A DNA stretch of 64,000 nt from the NCBI GenBank assembly GCA_001687465.1, contig LVLI01000007.1:1-64000 (forward strand). Reading direction: 5' to 3'. Position 1 is the first letter of the stretch, and every line of letters begins with the position of its first letter. The stretch comes from Halocafeteria seosinensis (Eukaryota; Sar; Bigyra; Bicosoecida). Position numbers and translations under genes: made by a program. Below the pieces are notes generated by a model. It ran no database searches, was not told where the DNA came from, and saw nothing but the letters and a program-made list of their open reading frames with translations. Positions 21,397 to 32,168 of the stretch are shown piece by piece.

Positions 21397-22981
21397 ATGG
21401 CTTCCTCCTCCTCCCCGCAATCGTCTGAGCCCTCTTCGGCGGCTGTGAATGGCTCTCGGGGCACACAGCAGCGAGGATCTTCCCAAAGACCGCGAGCGGA
21501 AAATCAGCTGAGGGCTTCCGGAGGGGTTCATGAGAGGGAATCCGTGCACGATATCGTGAAAAAATGGCTCCCAGTGTTCAAGAAGAAGACCGAACGCCCC
21601 AGCAAATCTGGGAGCGCTAGCGGCGCTCCGACGCGCAATGGGGACGAGCGAAACCAGAAGGGAACATCGAAGCGTGGTAGAGGTTCTCGAACGAGACGCC
21701 AAACGACACCCAAGAGGAAAGCGTCCGATGATGACGAGGGAGATGATCGGGACGCTCAGGAGTTCGTCCCCACGCTGGAAGCGTCCCCCCGCAGGGACGG
21801 GACGAGCGAGGAAGGGGAGACGAAAATTAGCGTGGAACCGGAAAATGGATCGGTCTCATTCTCAATCTCGACTGAGTCCGAAAGTGGCAATACGAGGCTA
21901 AAGTTTTCAAGAAGCGACACAGACAGTACTGTTGACACTCAAGAGATTTTAGAGCACCGAAAGGACTTGGAGGAAAGTCGCTCGGGACAGGAGAAAGCCT
22001 TGGCGGAAAATTCAACCTCCACGATTGTGCTGCTGCAAACGAAAGCCCACATCAAAACTAGCTCCAGTCAAGCCACTGGTACGGATGTCACTAGTCATCC
22101 AGCTACAAATGCCGCAATGGAGGTATCGATTACGGCCGCTGAGGGAGAATCTGAAGTATCACCCATGGATGCCAGCAGTGAGGATATGCAGGCACTAGAC
22201 ACTCTTCTGACCCTGGCAGAAGCTACTGAGTACTGTGCTCCATCAATGGAACCCTCTGCAGCGAAGGAGGAGAATTACGATGGACAGGAGGCTATAGAAT
22301 CAGTATCTCGGAAAGCGAGCGCGTCTAGTTCGGGAGAAGCTGGGATCGAGACGGACTCTGCAATTAATCATGGTGAGAGCTCTGACTCAGAGACCTCTGC
22401 TTCCAGGATTCCTCACGAAGTAGTTGTCAAGTGTAAGCTCTGATCTACTCAGTCCTCATTCTGATCGTATTTTGCAATTCTCAGTGTTTTCCTTTGCATA
22501 CTGTGGCTCTGCAGGCATGGCGGCTCAGAACATTAGCAAGGCGGACTACATGCCCGTGGAAATAGTAAAGGGAATCTACATTGGCTCAGTTGCAGCAGCG
22601 GTAAATTTGAATACTCTAGAAGAAAATCGCATCTCTCATGTTGTATGTGCAGCTTCTGGAATAGCCCCAATGTTTTCCTCCAAGGGAATTCAGTATCTAC
22701 TGCTAGATTTAGAGGACGAACCCGACGCAGATATTCTGAAGTATCTGGAAGTGGCGGCTCAGTTTATCCAGAAAGCACGCGAGGAGGATGGAAACGTCTT
22801 AGTACATTGCTTTGCTGGACGCTCAAGATCAGCTGCTATCGTTGCTGCCTACCTAATTCGTCATCACCGCATGTCGCTGGAGGAGGCCATTAAGACAATC
22901 AAATCGAAGAAGGACAATGTCAAACCTAATAGAGGTTTTTACTACCAACTCGAACAGTTTTCTTGGGGAACTTGCAGCTGA
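21397..22981 (+). CDS. Dual-specificity protein phosphatase with long disordered N-terminus
   Basis: Preferred model: 21397..22432 joined to 22515..22981 across an 82-bp intron (GTAAGC donor; pyrimidine-rich CTCTGCAG acceptor; phase 1), giving 500 aa. The first ~346 residues are Ser/Glu/Lys-rich and probably disordered, with basic patches (TPKRKASDDDEGDD). Residues ~350-500 form a compact DSP domain: general-acid Asp within LDLEDEPDADIL, and the catalytic P-loop HCFAGRSRS (HCx5R). This is consistent with dephosphorylation of Ser/Thr and Tyr. Alternative: two genes, with a 154-aa phosphatase starting at the ATG at 22517, only 74 bp after the first frame's stop. The in-phase splice and the lack of space for a promoter favour one gene. 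Its 3' end is 46 bp from the convergent CH-domain gene. Confidence 0.75.
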
Positions 22982-23027
22982 AACTTCTACTAAATATACA
23001 TAGACCGGAGCTTGAAACGTGTGCAAT

Positions 23028-25883
23028 TTATTTGGCATACCTCGCTACTAGAGGTTCCAAGGGGGTGTTGTCAGCGCTCGATCTGCTTTGCTGGGCAAAC
23101 CGCGAAAGAACATCTTCAACAGCTTCACGGTAGCTATCCTTGTACTCGGCACACTGCAAGACACCATAGCAGCAAGTATATGCAACGCAGCATAGTGTAT
23201 GCTAAATGCATGCAAGCTTACCTCCTGGAGAAATTCTGCAACAGCGGCAACACTGGGTTCATCTGGTTGAGCCCCAGAAGGATGTTGCAGCATTAATACT
23301 AGGGCACCCTGTATTGTAGAGGAGCACAACATCTCTTCTGCGAAAGGAGCTTCAATGGTCATTGCCAGAGTCCTGAGCACATCAATAGCCTGGTGGCAAC
23401 TGTCTGAATTGCATATTCCAACAAGGAGATGATCCACTATCTTGTTAATCTCAGTTAACACATCCTCGGGTACATCCGATGCAGAAGCCTCCGGTGCGTT
23501 TTCTTCCGATTCCATCCTGACACGGCGCGCTTCCAAGTAAGATTCTGGGCGAATCAAGGCCGCTATCATTTGATAATGTGCTGTTTCCAGATGCTGCAAT
23601 TCGTTCTGTTGAATCGAGGCAATAAGAGTTGCCGCAACGTCTGCAGCAGGCCACCATAGCGGTAGGTGTGGTAGCCTGTAACGGAGACCGGATGAACCGG
23701 TAAACGGGAGCTCATGCGGGGATCCTCTAACATCCAAGGCTCTCCCTCGGGGCTCATCAGGTAGACACAAAACAGACTCGACGAAAGGTCCTAAAAGCTC
23801 TGGTTGCGAATCAAGCGCCTGAGCTACGTAGGCAGTGGATATACTAAGCACAGCGGGACATTGCTGTTGGGGATCTAGCAAGAACTTTGTAGTTTCGATA
23901 GTTCGAGCGACTTGCTCGTCTGTCAGGTTATCTGTGTCAGTTTCGGCCGTCCGCTGCAGTGCGGTAGCGCAAAGGATACATAGCTGTGCACGAACTTCCC
24001 ACCACTCATCTTGGGCCAGAGATATTATGGTATCCCATTGCTGTCCGACCATCGAGAAATCCTGCATGGCGACAATACAAAGCATCCCCAAGCACGCCGC
24101 TCGCAACGTCGGACTAGGCATCCCAAGACCGATATAGCTGTAATACCTGTACTCGTATTCAGGAAATACAACGTCTTCCTGTGTACAAAGAAGCAAACCC
24201 ATGCAAGAACAACATGTCTACACTTACGAGTAAAGATCGAGAAGCTGTTCATCAAAGTCTGGCTCGATTTGGATCAAAACAGCCAAGCAGTGAATAAACG
24301 TCGACATATTTCCGAGACGCTCCTGCAATACACGAATGGTACTTGCTCGAGAGGGAATGTCGGTCCTTGTGAATGCATAAGCGAGGCGTAGCAACGCATG
24401 TCGTGAAGCTGGTCTATCTTTCAGAACAGGCAATAGCGATGGCAGTGCAAAGTCCGAAAACAATGTAAATGATGTGTGAGGATCGCTGTCAACTAGAGAG
24501 CGTCCGATCAATGCAAACGCTTGGGATGCCATAGCAAAAGTACTTGTATTCTCCGGTAGAGCAGCCAATATTGGTGTGAGCACTGCCATTACTTGCATGA
24601 AGTTGATAGGCTTCGACAAGGAGGAAGCCGCTAGCTTGGATGCATATTCGGACAATCGGTGCAACACATCAGCTGCTAATATATCCGGAACGTCACCAGA
24701 GTTCGTGAGTGCATCTAAGAGTTCAAATATTGGAGGCCGCTGTCCTTGCGTTAAGTATTGGAAGTCCGGCTGGTCTTCGACGGCTTCTCGTACTGCATTA
24801 CTCATTATATCCACAGCTGAAGGAGTGGGTTTTACAGGGCGATTTTCTTGAAGACTGCTTTGGCTCCCTTGTAACTCGCTAGTTGATACATTATATCCGT
24901 TTTGTTTAGCTGGCGATGTCTTATCCCTGCGAGGAGGAGAATCGGCTTCTTTCGCTTCGTCCGTTCCTAACAGCGCTTGTACTTTAGATCTGCATGCTCA
25001 ATACCGGAAACGATCGATACGAGGACATGTCACATTTACGAGCGCGTAGGGCTCCTTCCTACCTTGAGGGTGATCCACCTCCGCTTGATCCAACGGTGCT
25101 ATGAATGCGGGAGGCACTTCCCGTGTATCGTTCCGGATCGCGCTCTTTGTGATGTTGAAGAGACTGCTCATGTTTCGCTAAAGTTTGTAATAGCTGCAGT
25201 GCAATGCCCAACAATATAAAATGTGCACACCAAATCGACCTTCCAGAAACTCATTTTCTGAGCTGATAGTTGCTCCACTTACCGTAGACTCCCTAACCGT
25301 GTGGTCCTTGACAACTTCCACTCTGGGATCTCTAAGTTTATCATTCACAGCTCGTGACGCGGTTCGTCTCGCGTAAGACGGTATGTGGGTATCACGTTTC
25401 GGCTTTGCAATCTGGGGAGCTTTGCGTCCTGTGAGAAACTCGTATAGCCTGTTGATGAAACTAACCACTGCTGAAGCCTTGCAGTGTATGATCGCTTCCG
25501 TCTCCACATCGTTTAGTGGCTGACCTGCCGGTTCGATGTTTTTGCGCTGAAGGAGCCGTCGTATCTGTGCCCAATTATCGCGCTTCGTGGCGAGACTAGT
25601 GCCATTCGAGAACGAATGCATTTCGACATCGCGTGGATAATATCGACTCAAGATCTCCGCGATCAAGAAGCCGTTGGCCAAGTCTCTGCAAGCGTTGAAT
25701 ACAGCGTTACCACCGAGTCTTCCAGATTCGGGCGGGGGGATCCCAGACGTACCGCTTGGCATTCTTTACTGAAAATGCTAAATCAAGGCTCTGAATCCAT
25801 TTTAGCACTTGTCGCGAGAGAGACGCGTTTGGGATCCCGGTGTACTCATAGAAACTCGAGCTTTCCGACTGATTTTCATCCAT
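23028..25883 (-). CDS. SPATA4-type calponin-homology domain protein with helical-repeat C-terminus
   Basis: Six exons: 25883..25753, 25685..25283, 25193..25063, 24989..24228, 24146..23222, 23153..23028. The introns are 67-89 bp and all phases fit, giving 825 aa. The N-terminal CH domain (about residues 20-125) has LKWIQSLDL, NGFLIAEILSRYYP, NGTSLATKRDNWAQ and AIIHCKASAVV. This is the SPATA4/SPEF1-like subgroup that binds microtubules in cilia (Chlamydomonas FAP178 type). A short linker leads to ~550 residues of amphipathic helices resembling HEAT/ARM repeats. For intron 4, the only in-frame acceptor is the distal AG at 24147-24148, giving LLDLYSYYSYIGLG. A nearer CACAG would shift the frame. 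Probably axonemal or sperm-tail-like by family; the repeat partner is unknown. Confidence 0.78.
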
Positions 25884-26438
25884 TTTCACCGGTTTCAAGA
25901 GGTTATTCTGAAAGAGAAAGTCAGCTCTATTGATTGAGCACCTGCCGACAATCAACCCAACGTGGGAAATATAGCTTTGGGGAGCATAAAGAAGCACGGA
26001 ACTCCTAACGGCCGTCAGAAAAGACGATAATCTTTTCGCATACTTTCAACTTCAACTTCCGAGGAAGTTGGCACAGCTCGTATCATATCGGGCCGTGTGT
26101 ATATATACATTACACTTTTTGTAGTCCTGTAGTGTTCTTATTGGAAGTAATCTATTTAACCTGCTACGCCAAACCATGAGGGACGAAACCCTCCCGGAAT
26201 CGGTCAGACATCCGTGACCTGCCACCCAACGAGGCAACTTCCACGTGCCACTCCGAGAATGTGGTAATTTGCAAACAACCCTTACTTATTTTCTTCCAGA
26301 GAGTGGCCAAACGTATTAGCCCATATTGAGTCACTGGCCAGACTTACAGGTTTCAGCTTTACGAACGCACGTGGAATGATGAAAATGATGGACCGATGGC
26401 ACGTCAATCAATTTCTGAGTCCCAGCTAATATGAACGC
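25884..26438. other. Intergenic
   Basis: No gene, RNA or repeat recognised. It holds the upstream flank of the CH-domain gene and the 3' flank of the LRR pseudogene. Confidence 0.4.
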
Positions 26439-27864
26439 CTACTGCGGTATATACTTCATTTTGTAGTCACCGGCTGTTCGCCAAGAATGTGCGACTCCCT
26501 TCAGAGTGACACCCTGAAGATAACTGTCTAACGCTGGGCGAATGTTTTCCCATTGGTTGCAGCCGTTGATGTTAAGTACTCGCAAAGATTGGACGTAATC
26601 GTACTCTGAGGACACCGTGCCATAATCAATTCTGAACACATTGGATAAATGTTGGAAGGCACGATCGGTAATGATAGTCTGGCAGCAGTCATTCATATGC
26701 AGAACCTCCAAATTTGTCAAATGCCGAAATGTCTCATCGGTGATAGTGGGTTGACGACAGCCGTTCATGTACAAAATTTTCAAGCGTCCTACGTGTTCAA
26801 ACGCTGAATTGGTAATAGTATTCTGAGAGCAGCTGCTTATGTCCAAAAATGACAGTTTCTTCAAAGGTTGAAACGCGGAATCTGATCGACAACATCATTC
26901 CATATTCGGAGACACCAGGTTGGACAACTGTTGGAACGCAGTGTTAGCAAGATTCGTCTGGTAGCACATCCGCAGATCCTAGGATGACAACCCTGATAAA
27001 TGACGAAAAGCACGGTTCGAAATGGTGTGCGCCTGGTAGCACATTCCCAAATCTAGGGATTTCAACTTCAACAAGTAGCGGAAAGCAGAGCTTGTGGTAG
27101 TTACCTCGCGGCATTGCCTCATATCCAATACAGACAAGTTAAGTAAGTGTCGAAACGCAGAATTCGGAATTGTACTTTGGATACAACGACGCATATTAAG
27201 TTCCGACAACCGGGAGAGGTGCTCAAACACAGAGTCGGTTATAGTCGGTTGGTGACTTTGAGAGATATTGAGCCACTCCAATTTCGATAAATGCTTGAAC
27301 GCAGAATCGGTGATGGTGCTTTGGCAGCATCCTTCAATATCGAGCGACACAAGTTCCGGTAAATGGTGGTATGCAGATTCCGTAATGTGTGTCTGGCAAC
27401 ACCCACACACAGACAATGCGCGTAATCCAGACAAATGCGGAAGTGCTGCGTCTCCTAGGCTGCTATTAGAGCACATGTGAATATCCGATTCTGTCAGGTT
27501 AGACAGGTATCGAAAGCTAGTGTTGGTCAATTGCGAACACGACACTAAGGAAAGCCGTCGAGACAAGGGGCCTCCAGGAATGATACTCAGAGTAGAATCT
27601 GTAACCCATTCTTCTTGTGTAGTTAGGAAATTGGGCCCACAGTGCCTCCAGGCCTTCGGCTCGGACACAACAGACCTGACAACGTGGCCAGCCGAATTCA
27701 GTTATCCAGCCGTCGTAATTGGTTTCTGCATGTGCTACTTTGGTCCAATACAAAACGGCAGTCTTCAAGTCGTAGTTGTCTGAAGCGTGATCCTGCGACT
27801 TTGAAAAGCATTGATACCATGTCGTCAAGTATACTTCAAAGAAGCTACTCTGGCTACTGTCCAT
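26439..27864 (-). pseudogene. LRR-family gene, copy 1 (two nonsense codons, one frameshift)
   Basis: The ATG at 27864 opens the family N-terminal module (FEVYLTTWYQCFSK ... YWTKVAHAE ... WPRCQVCC ... LWAQFPN). A frame change near 27600-27660 is needed to continue into the LRRs (GGPLSRRLSLVSC). The repeats are about 24 residues long, of the type LxxLxxLxMxxCxQxTITDSAFxH. Within them are an in-frame TAG at 26981-26979 (LSS*DLRMCYQ) and a TGA at 26897-26895 (NME*CCRSDSAF). Both sit where the repeat pattern continues undisturbed on either side, so they are point nonsense mutations. Both codons serve as ordinary stops elsewhere in the window. The intact relative is at 32.9-33.8 kb. Confidence 0.8.
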
Positions 27865-28221
27865 CTTGTCTGAGTTACTGGGCCCGCGTGTGGATCAACC
27901 GGGGATTCAATTGGAAGTTAATTCGACGAGGAATACAGTACAATGAGGAGTTCGTGAGATTTGAAGGCTGAAAATTCAAGTTGACATGGTCACTGAAGTG
28001 AGGATACTGACCGATAATCCTCGCTGGAGTTGGTCCCCGTGGAATCTGCCGAAGCATTGAGGCCACTGTAAGCGGTATACCGAATCATCATCACGGTAAG
28101 GGGCTACCTTCGTCCAATGAAAAATCTGTAAATACTCCGTCTATGTACCTTCCTTGAGTAATCCTTGTACGGATCTTCCTCTCCTATTCCGGGAACGTGG
28201 TACTGGTGCCATGTTGCCACA
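27865..28221. other. Short intergenic stretch
   Basis: Nothing recognised between the LRR pseudogene start and the LINE 3' end. Confidence 0.4.
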
Positions 28222-29510
28222 GTGTGTGTTGGTATTGCTCCTACCGCAAGACGTGTCTGCTACAGGCTGAACTACGCCGTGTGAGGGGTGAACCCTACCC
28301 GGGACCGGGACAACATCTTCACGTTGTGGTGCATCAACGTGACTGACAGTTTGGCCGTCATCAGCTTGTGGAAGTTCCGCATCTCCCTCATTCCCCAGCG
28401 GGAGCAATTCTCTTGATTGATTGAGTCTTCCCCGAAGCCGCCCGTCGCCTCTATCGCAAACGGGATAGTTTCGTGTGGTGGTCCCTCAGTTGTCCGTATT
28501 TTGTCCGCTTCATCTTCTCCACTGCTGCAGCAATGGTGAGGGGTCTTCCAGCTGTCCTGGCTAGTCTGTCTCCGGTGAGCGGGTTTGGCACTGTCACACC
28601 AACGTACAGTGTGCTCGTTGGGCCCTTCGCTAGGTTCATTACTGGCGTCGCCTCTCCTTCGTTTTGCGGCTCTACGAGCACCTCTCTCTCTCCACTGGCA
28701 TTTGACTCATGCGGATGTAGTTCTCTAGCTCCACTGCTATTCCGTCATGACGGCGGGTCCTTTGCGTGGCGTTCCCTTCGTTGCCGCCCCCAGTGCGTGG
28801 TGCAGCAGCCCGTCGATCGGTCCTTCTCCACAGCATCCACCGGTTGGCCCCGTAAACAGGTTAGTTTGGGGGAGCCATGGCATAGGTGCAGTGCTACCAT
28901 GTACTCGACGTCGGTTAGTGTAAATCCTTTTCCTTGGTGCTACGTATAGCCATGCATGCTGCTCCGTCTGCTTGGCATGCTGTCAGTAACGCTCTGCTGT
29001 GGGTTCAGAGTCCGTGTAGCTACTTTTTGCAACATCTTGACCACGTGTTTTTGTAGCTTCGATTAGGGTGTCTGATCGTTTCCTGTAGCGCGTTCTGACT
29101 CTCCGCGAGCCATGGCGGCGATATTGCGCGAGCGGGTCCTGCTCGTCTCCAGCCACTTGTTGGATCGTTTCGACGTGTCGATCGCCCCGGCGATATGCGA
29201 TACTTCTGCTACGTGGTCTGGGATGACTATCCCCAGTCCTCCTGCCTTCGAGGACAGCTTGGCTCGACGACGAAGATGTGACTGATGACCCACCGGCAGC
29301 TGGATGCTTGGCTCGTGTAACGGGGTGGACGGGGAGCTCATCTTGCCATTTCAGCGCTTTCCGCACCATATCAGCCATATCCTCGTTGAATTCTTCCGGT
29401 GGCCTCTCGTTAACCTCCGGGCTGAGGGTGCGAAGCCAGTAGGTGGGTTGTCTTGCGATTGAGTTGGTCAATAGTCTCATGGTGGCCTGCAGTTCTAGTC
29501 CCACTCTCCA
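28222..29510 (-). mobile_element. Decayed LINE-like (non-LTR) retrotransposon, 5'-truncated, copy B
   Basis: Read on the minus strand from ~29510, broken frames encode the region after reverse transcriptase in LINE-like elements. These are GLELQATMRLL ... YWLRTLSP, then LSSKAGGLGIVIPDHVAEVSH (the xGGLGIxxP block), then VTVPNPLTGDR ... AAAVEKMKRTKYGQL, then PFAIEATGGFGED. Each block lies in a different frame, so the copy is dead. It ends with a non-coding tail (CGGTAGGAGCAATACCAACACAC) shared with three other loci in the window. The RT catalytic core itself is absent, consistent with 5' truncation. The assignment to non-LTR elements is from these block patterns and the common 3' end; clade not determined. 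Confidence 0.65.
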
Positions 29511-30157
29511 TGCTCACATATGTACTTGAAGTACACTGGTCATGCTGGTCTGCTAACCCTGTCCTCTAATCATCCAGAATACGCACGTGACGTAGACGCG
29601 GTTTCTTTCTTGCTGGTAGGGGTAAAAGACTTCAGTCACTGAAGTTTTCACTGACTTCCACAGTGAAGTTCAACTGCTGACTTCTCGGTATAACCATGAT
29701 AACCGCTATCCAGAACATACCTAGATATGTTAGCACACCCTTCAAGAAACCACAAACACACTATTCCATTCTACGAACTTTATTAACCGGGTGAATCGTA
29801 CAAGCACAATTGTATACGCAGGTGTGTCAGTACTACACGTGCGTATCCGTCTGACACGTAAGTCTACATAGCTATCGCTTGTATATACAAAGACTTGCGT
29901 ATGCCGGGCTATGCCCCAATAGAAGAACGGGTTCTTTGAATGCTCCGGTTGTCATTGTTGGATGGAGCGTCTTGGGTGATTGTTGTGTTGCTTCGCTAGG
30001 AAGTACAAAAAGGCCTCTTTATCTCTTTCCCTCTCCCGCAACGGGTGGTGAATCTCCGTGTCCGTTACGTTTCGCTCATACATGTATACACAAGAGAAAA
30101 GAAACTCTGGGATTAACTTTGCCCTTTCTACAGTGTATACTGGGAGCCGTGTAAACA
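29511..30157. other. Intergenic, upstream of orphan gene
   Basis: No gene seen. A local run of short repeats built on CACTGAAGT/ACTTCAGT occurs at 29630-29680 (TTCAGTCACTGAAG, palindromic). Confidence 0.4.
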
Positions 30158-31753
30158 ATGAGTGTGGACGTCACTGTAAATTGGGATATTTACCGTAAAA
30201 TCCCTGAGAGCAAATTACGGAAGTACGGAGGGTCAAATGTGCAACATGTCTACTTGCGAACTGCAATCGATGCAAATGGCGTTTGGCTTGCATTTTTGGG
30301 CCCGGACGGAGAGGTCTTGGAGAAAAGAGCTAACTTTAGGATCATGGGGCAGCCGGCTGTGGACGTACTTGTCGATAAGGAAATGGTTTGTCCGAGCGCA
30401 GACAACAGCGGACTATCTTTCAAAAAAGACTTCGTAATAGTTGAGGACCAGCTGCCATACGTGAAGATTAAGAGCGGCACATCCGTTCGACTAGCTACTC
30501 GAGCCGTAGAGTGGAGAGAAGATGTACTAGATAACAGTCATGTCCTTTTGACTCCGATTTTACGCCAATCGAAACAGAAATACTTGGACAGTTGCCACGC
30601 TTTCATCGAAAAGGGTGAAACAGTGAACGGCAAAGCCGGGCATAATGACCAAGGACCACCTGACAGCCAGAGTGGTGCACCGGGTACCGTATGTAACTCA
30701 ACATTAATTCAAAATCAAGGAGTTACGACCGGTGAGGGTAGTGCTGGTGGCAGCGGTGGAGGGAACGCCACCACAAAGTCCAGTGCACCGACGCTTTGGG
30801 AGACTTTCGCTGAGAAAGTGGTGGCTATGAGCGCAGAGGAAGATGCGAGTTCGAGTGAAAGTGAGTCTGACGATATTGAGGCAACTGAACCTCATGTCAG
30901 GGACGATTGGCTAAATTTCATGCATTTGTCTAACAGCAACGAGTGTTCGCCGAGTCTCCAAGTCTGCCTCTCTTCGTTGGTTTGGGTACAACGTTGTCGA
31001 GCAGTGCAGTTTACGAATTTCTACAATATGGAGACCGAAGAGGAACTCAGCTATGAGGACCGTGCTATGGTTCAGGCGATTCTTGGATGCTGGCTTGATG
31101 ATATTCAACATTTTTCTTGTATAATTCGCGAAGCGTTGAGTGTCGTTACCGATGGAGAGAACACGACAGGGCAGCTATTCGACAGGATCAAAGGGAGCAC
31201 AAAACTGTCGTGTTACCTACTTTCTGCTCTTGCGCAACCTCCTAAACAATGGGATGACCGATCCCGTACGTTTCCGCTAGCCAAGGACTTTGCGTACAAG
31301 CTGGAGGAAGAAATAGAAACGAACTTGTGCCGAGTCCCACAAGAGGGCGCGGAGTACCGGTATTGGGAAGTAATCCGCAGCTTGTCAAAAGCAGCAAATC
31401 GAATATGCTGTCACGTATCATGCTACAACTTATCCGACATCACGAGTGAACCGATTTCGGATAATTTTGATGAAGAGCAAGTCATGATCCCCTCCATCTC
31501 GGCATGGTTAGCGGATTTGAAAAACCAGCTTGTGCCACAGAAGATGGAGTATGATGAATTTTTTGATGACTCTTCCGTTGACGGAATTTTTTCTCTTTGG
31601 CACACGGTTCATATAAGGGCAGTTGTGCGGGCTATTGATACTTGGCAATCATGCGTTGAGCAAGTAAGAAAAGCTCCACGGGTTCAACTTCCTTCCGTGT
31701 CTATTTCCATTAGTGATGCTAGTTCACGCCATGGGGGTGTCGAGGGGAATTAA
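30158..31753 (+). CDS. Unrecognised 531-aa protein
   Basis: A single exon starts at the ATG in AACAATGAGTG. Residues 1-150 form a mixed alpha/beta region (WDIYRKIPE, VYLRTAID, GVWLAFLGPDGEVLE). A Gly/Ser/Asp/Glu-rich disordered linker follows (about 165-250, including SSSESESDDIE). Then comes a mostly helical C-terminal half with conserved-looking Trp/Cys positions (WVQRCRAVQFTNFYN, LAQPPKQWDDRSRTFP). No signal peptide or membrane helix is seen. I do not recognise a family. Balanced amino-acid use and length make it a likely real gene. It sits alone between repeat-rich segments. Confidence 0.65.
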   Translation: MSVDVTVNWDIYRKIPESKLRKYGGSNVQHVYLRTAIDANGVWLAFLGPDGEVLEKRANFRIMGQPAVDVLVDKEMVCPSADNSGLSFKKDFVIVEDQLPYVKIKSGTSVRLATRAVEWREDVLDNSHVLLTPILRQSKQKYLDSCHAFIEKGETVNGKAGHNDQGPPDSQSGAPGTVCNSTLIQNQGVTTGEGSAGGSGGGNATTKSSAPTLWETFAEKVVAMSAEEDASSSESESDDIEATEPHVRDDWLNFMHLSNSNECSPSLQVCLSSLVWVQRCRAVQFTNFYNMETEEELSYEDRAMVQAILGCWLDDIQHFSCIIREALSVVTDGENTTGQLFDRIKGSTKLSCYLLSALAQPPKQWDDRSRTFPLAKDFAYKLEEEIETNLCRVPQEGAEYRYWEVIRSLSKAANRICCHVSCYNLSDITSEPISDNFDEEQVMIPSISAWLADLKNQLVPQKMEYDEFFDDSSVDGIFSLWHTVHIRAVVRAIDTWQSCVEQVRKAPRVQLPSVSISISDASSRHGGVEGN

Positions 31754-32036
31754 TATGGAGAGAAAAGGGGATATGGTACCTCAAGACATTCGACTGCTAG
31801 CTCGTTATGCTATCAACGAACAGAGAGTAGCGAAGCACAACGCCGGAGATTAGTTTGACCTGTGCTCATGAGTCACATCTTCGTCGTGCTCAACGGTGAC
31901 GAACAACCTTCCACTCACTAACTATGGTGGTTGTACATAAACAAGACAAATTAGTAAATCGCGTTTACGATTGTATTTCACTCTCTCTTTCTAACATACC
32001 GAAAATGCCGGAACTGACCTCCGTAGTACATACAGT
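31754..32036. other. Intergenic, 3' of orphan gene
   Basis: Nothing recognised. Confidence 0.35.
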
Positions 32037-32168
32037 ATGTCTCGTTGCCGCGGTTGCGGCGCGGTACCAATACGTTCTCAAGGAGCTATTGCGTGCGTAG
32101 CTTGCAGGCCACATCCCACAAGCTCTACACCTGTATCCTCGCTACCAAGTCATCCAGCCAGCGAATAA
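32037..32168 (+). CDS. Possible 43-aa zinc-ribbon-like small ORF
   Basis: The frame MSRCRGCGAVPIRSQG...ACVACRP has two CxxC knuckles separated by 13 residues and ends in a Ser/Pro-rich tail. Two knuckles suggest a metal-binding ribbon. It could be an exon or relic of a larger gene. No splice partner was found, so this is only a candidate. Confidence 0.25.
   Translation: MSRCRGCGAVPIRSQGAIACVACRPHPTSSTPVSSLPSHPASE

Noticed and set aside
26439-27668. Reassigned stop codons (TAG and TGA read as sense) to explain open LRR frames with internal stops.
   Set aside because: TAG and TGA both terminate clear housekeeping genes here (Rab1 and CAF1-like end in TAG; importin alpha and the phosphatase end in TGA). 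Nonsense mutation is simpler.
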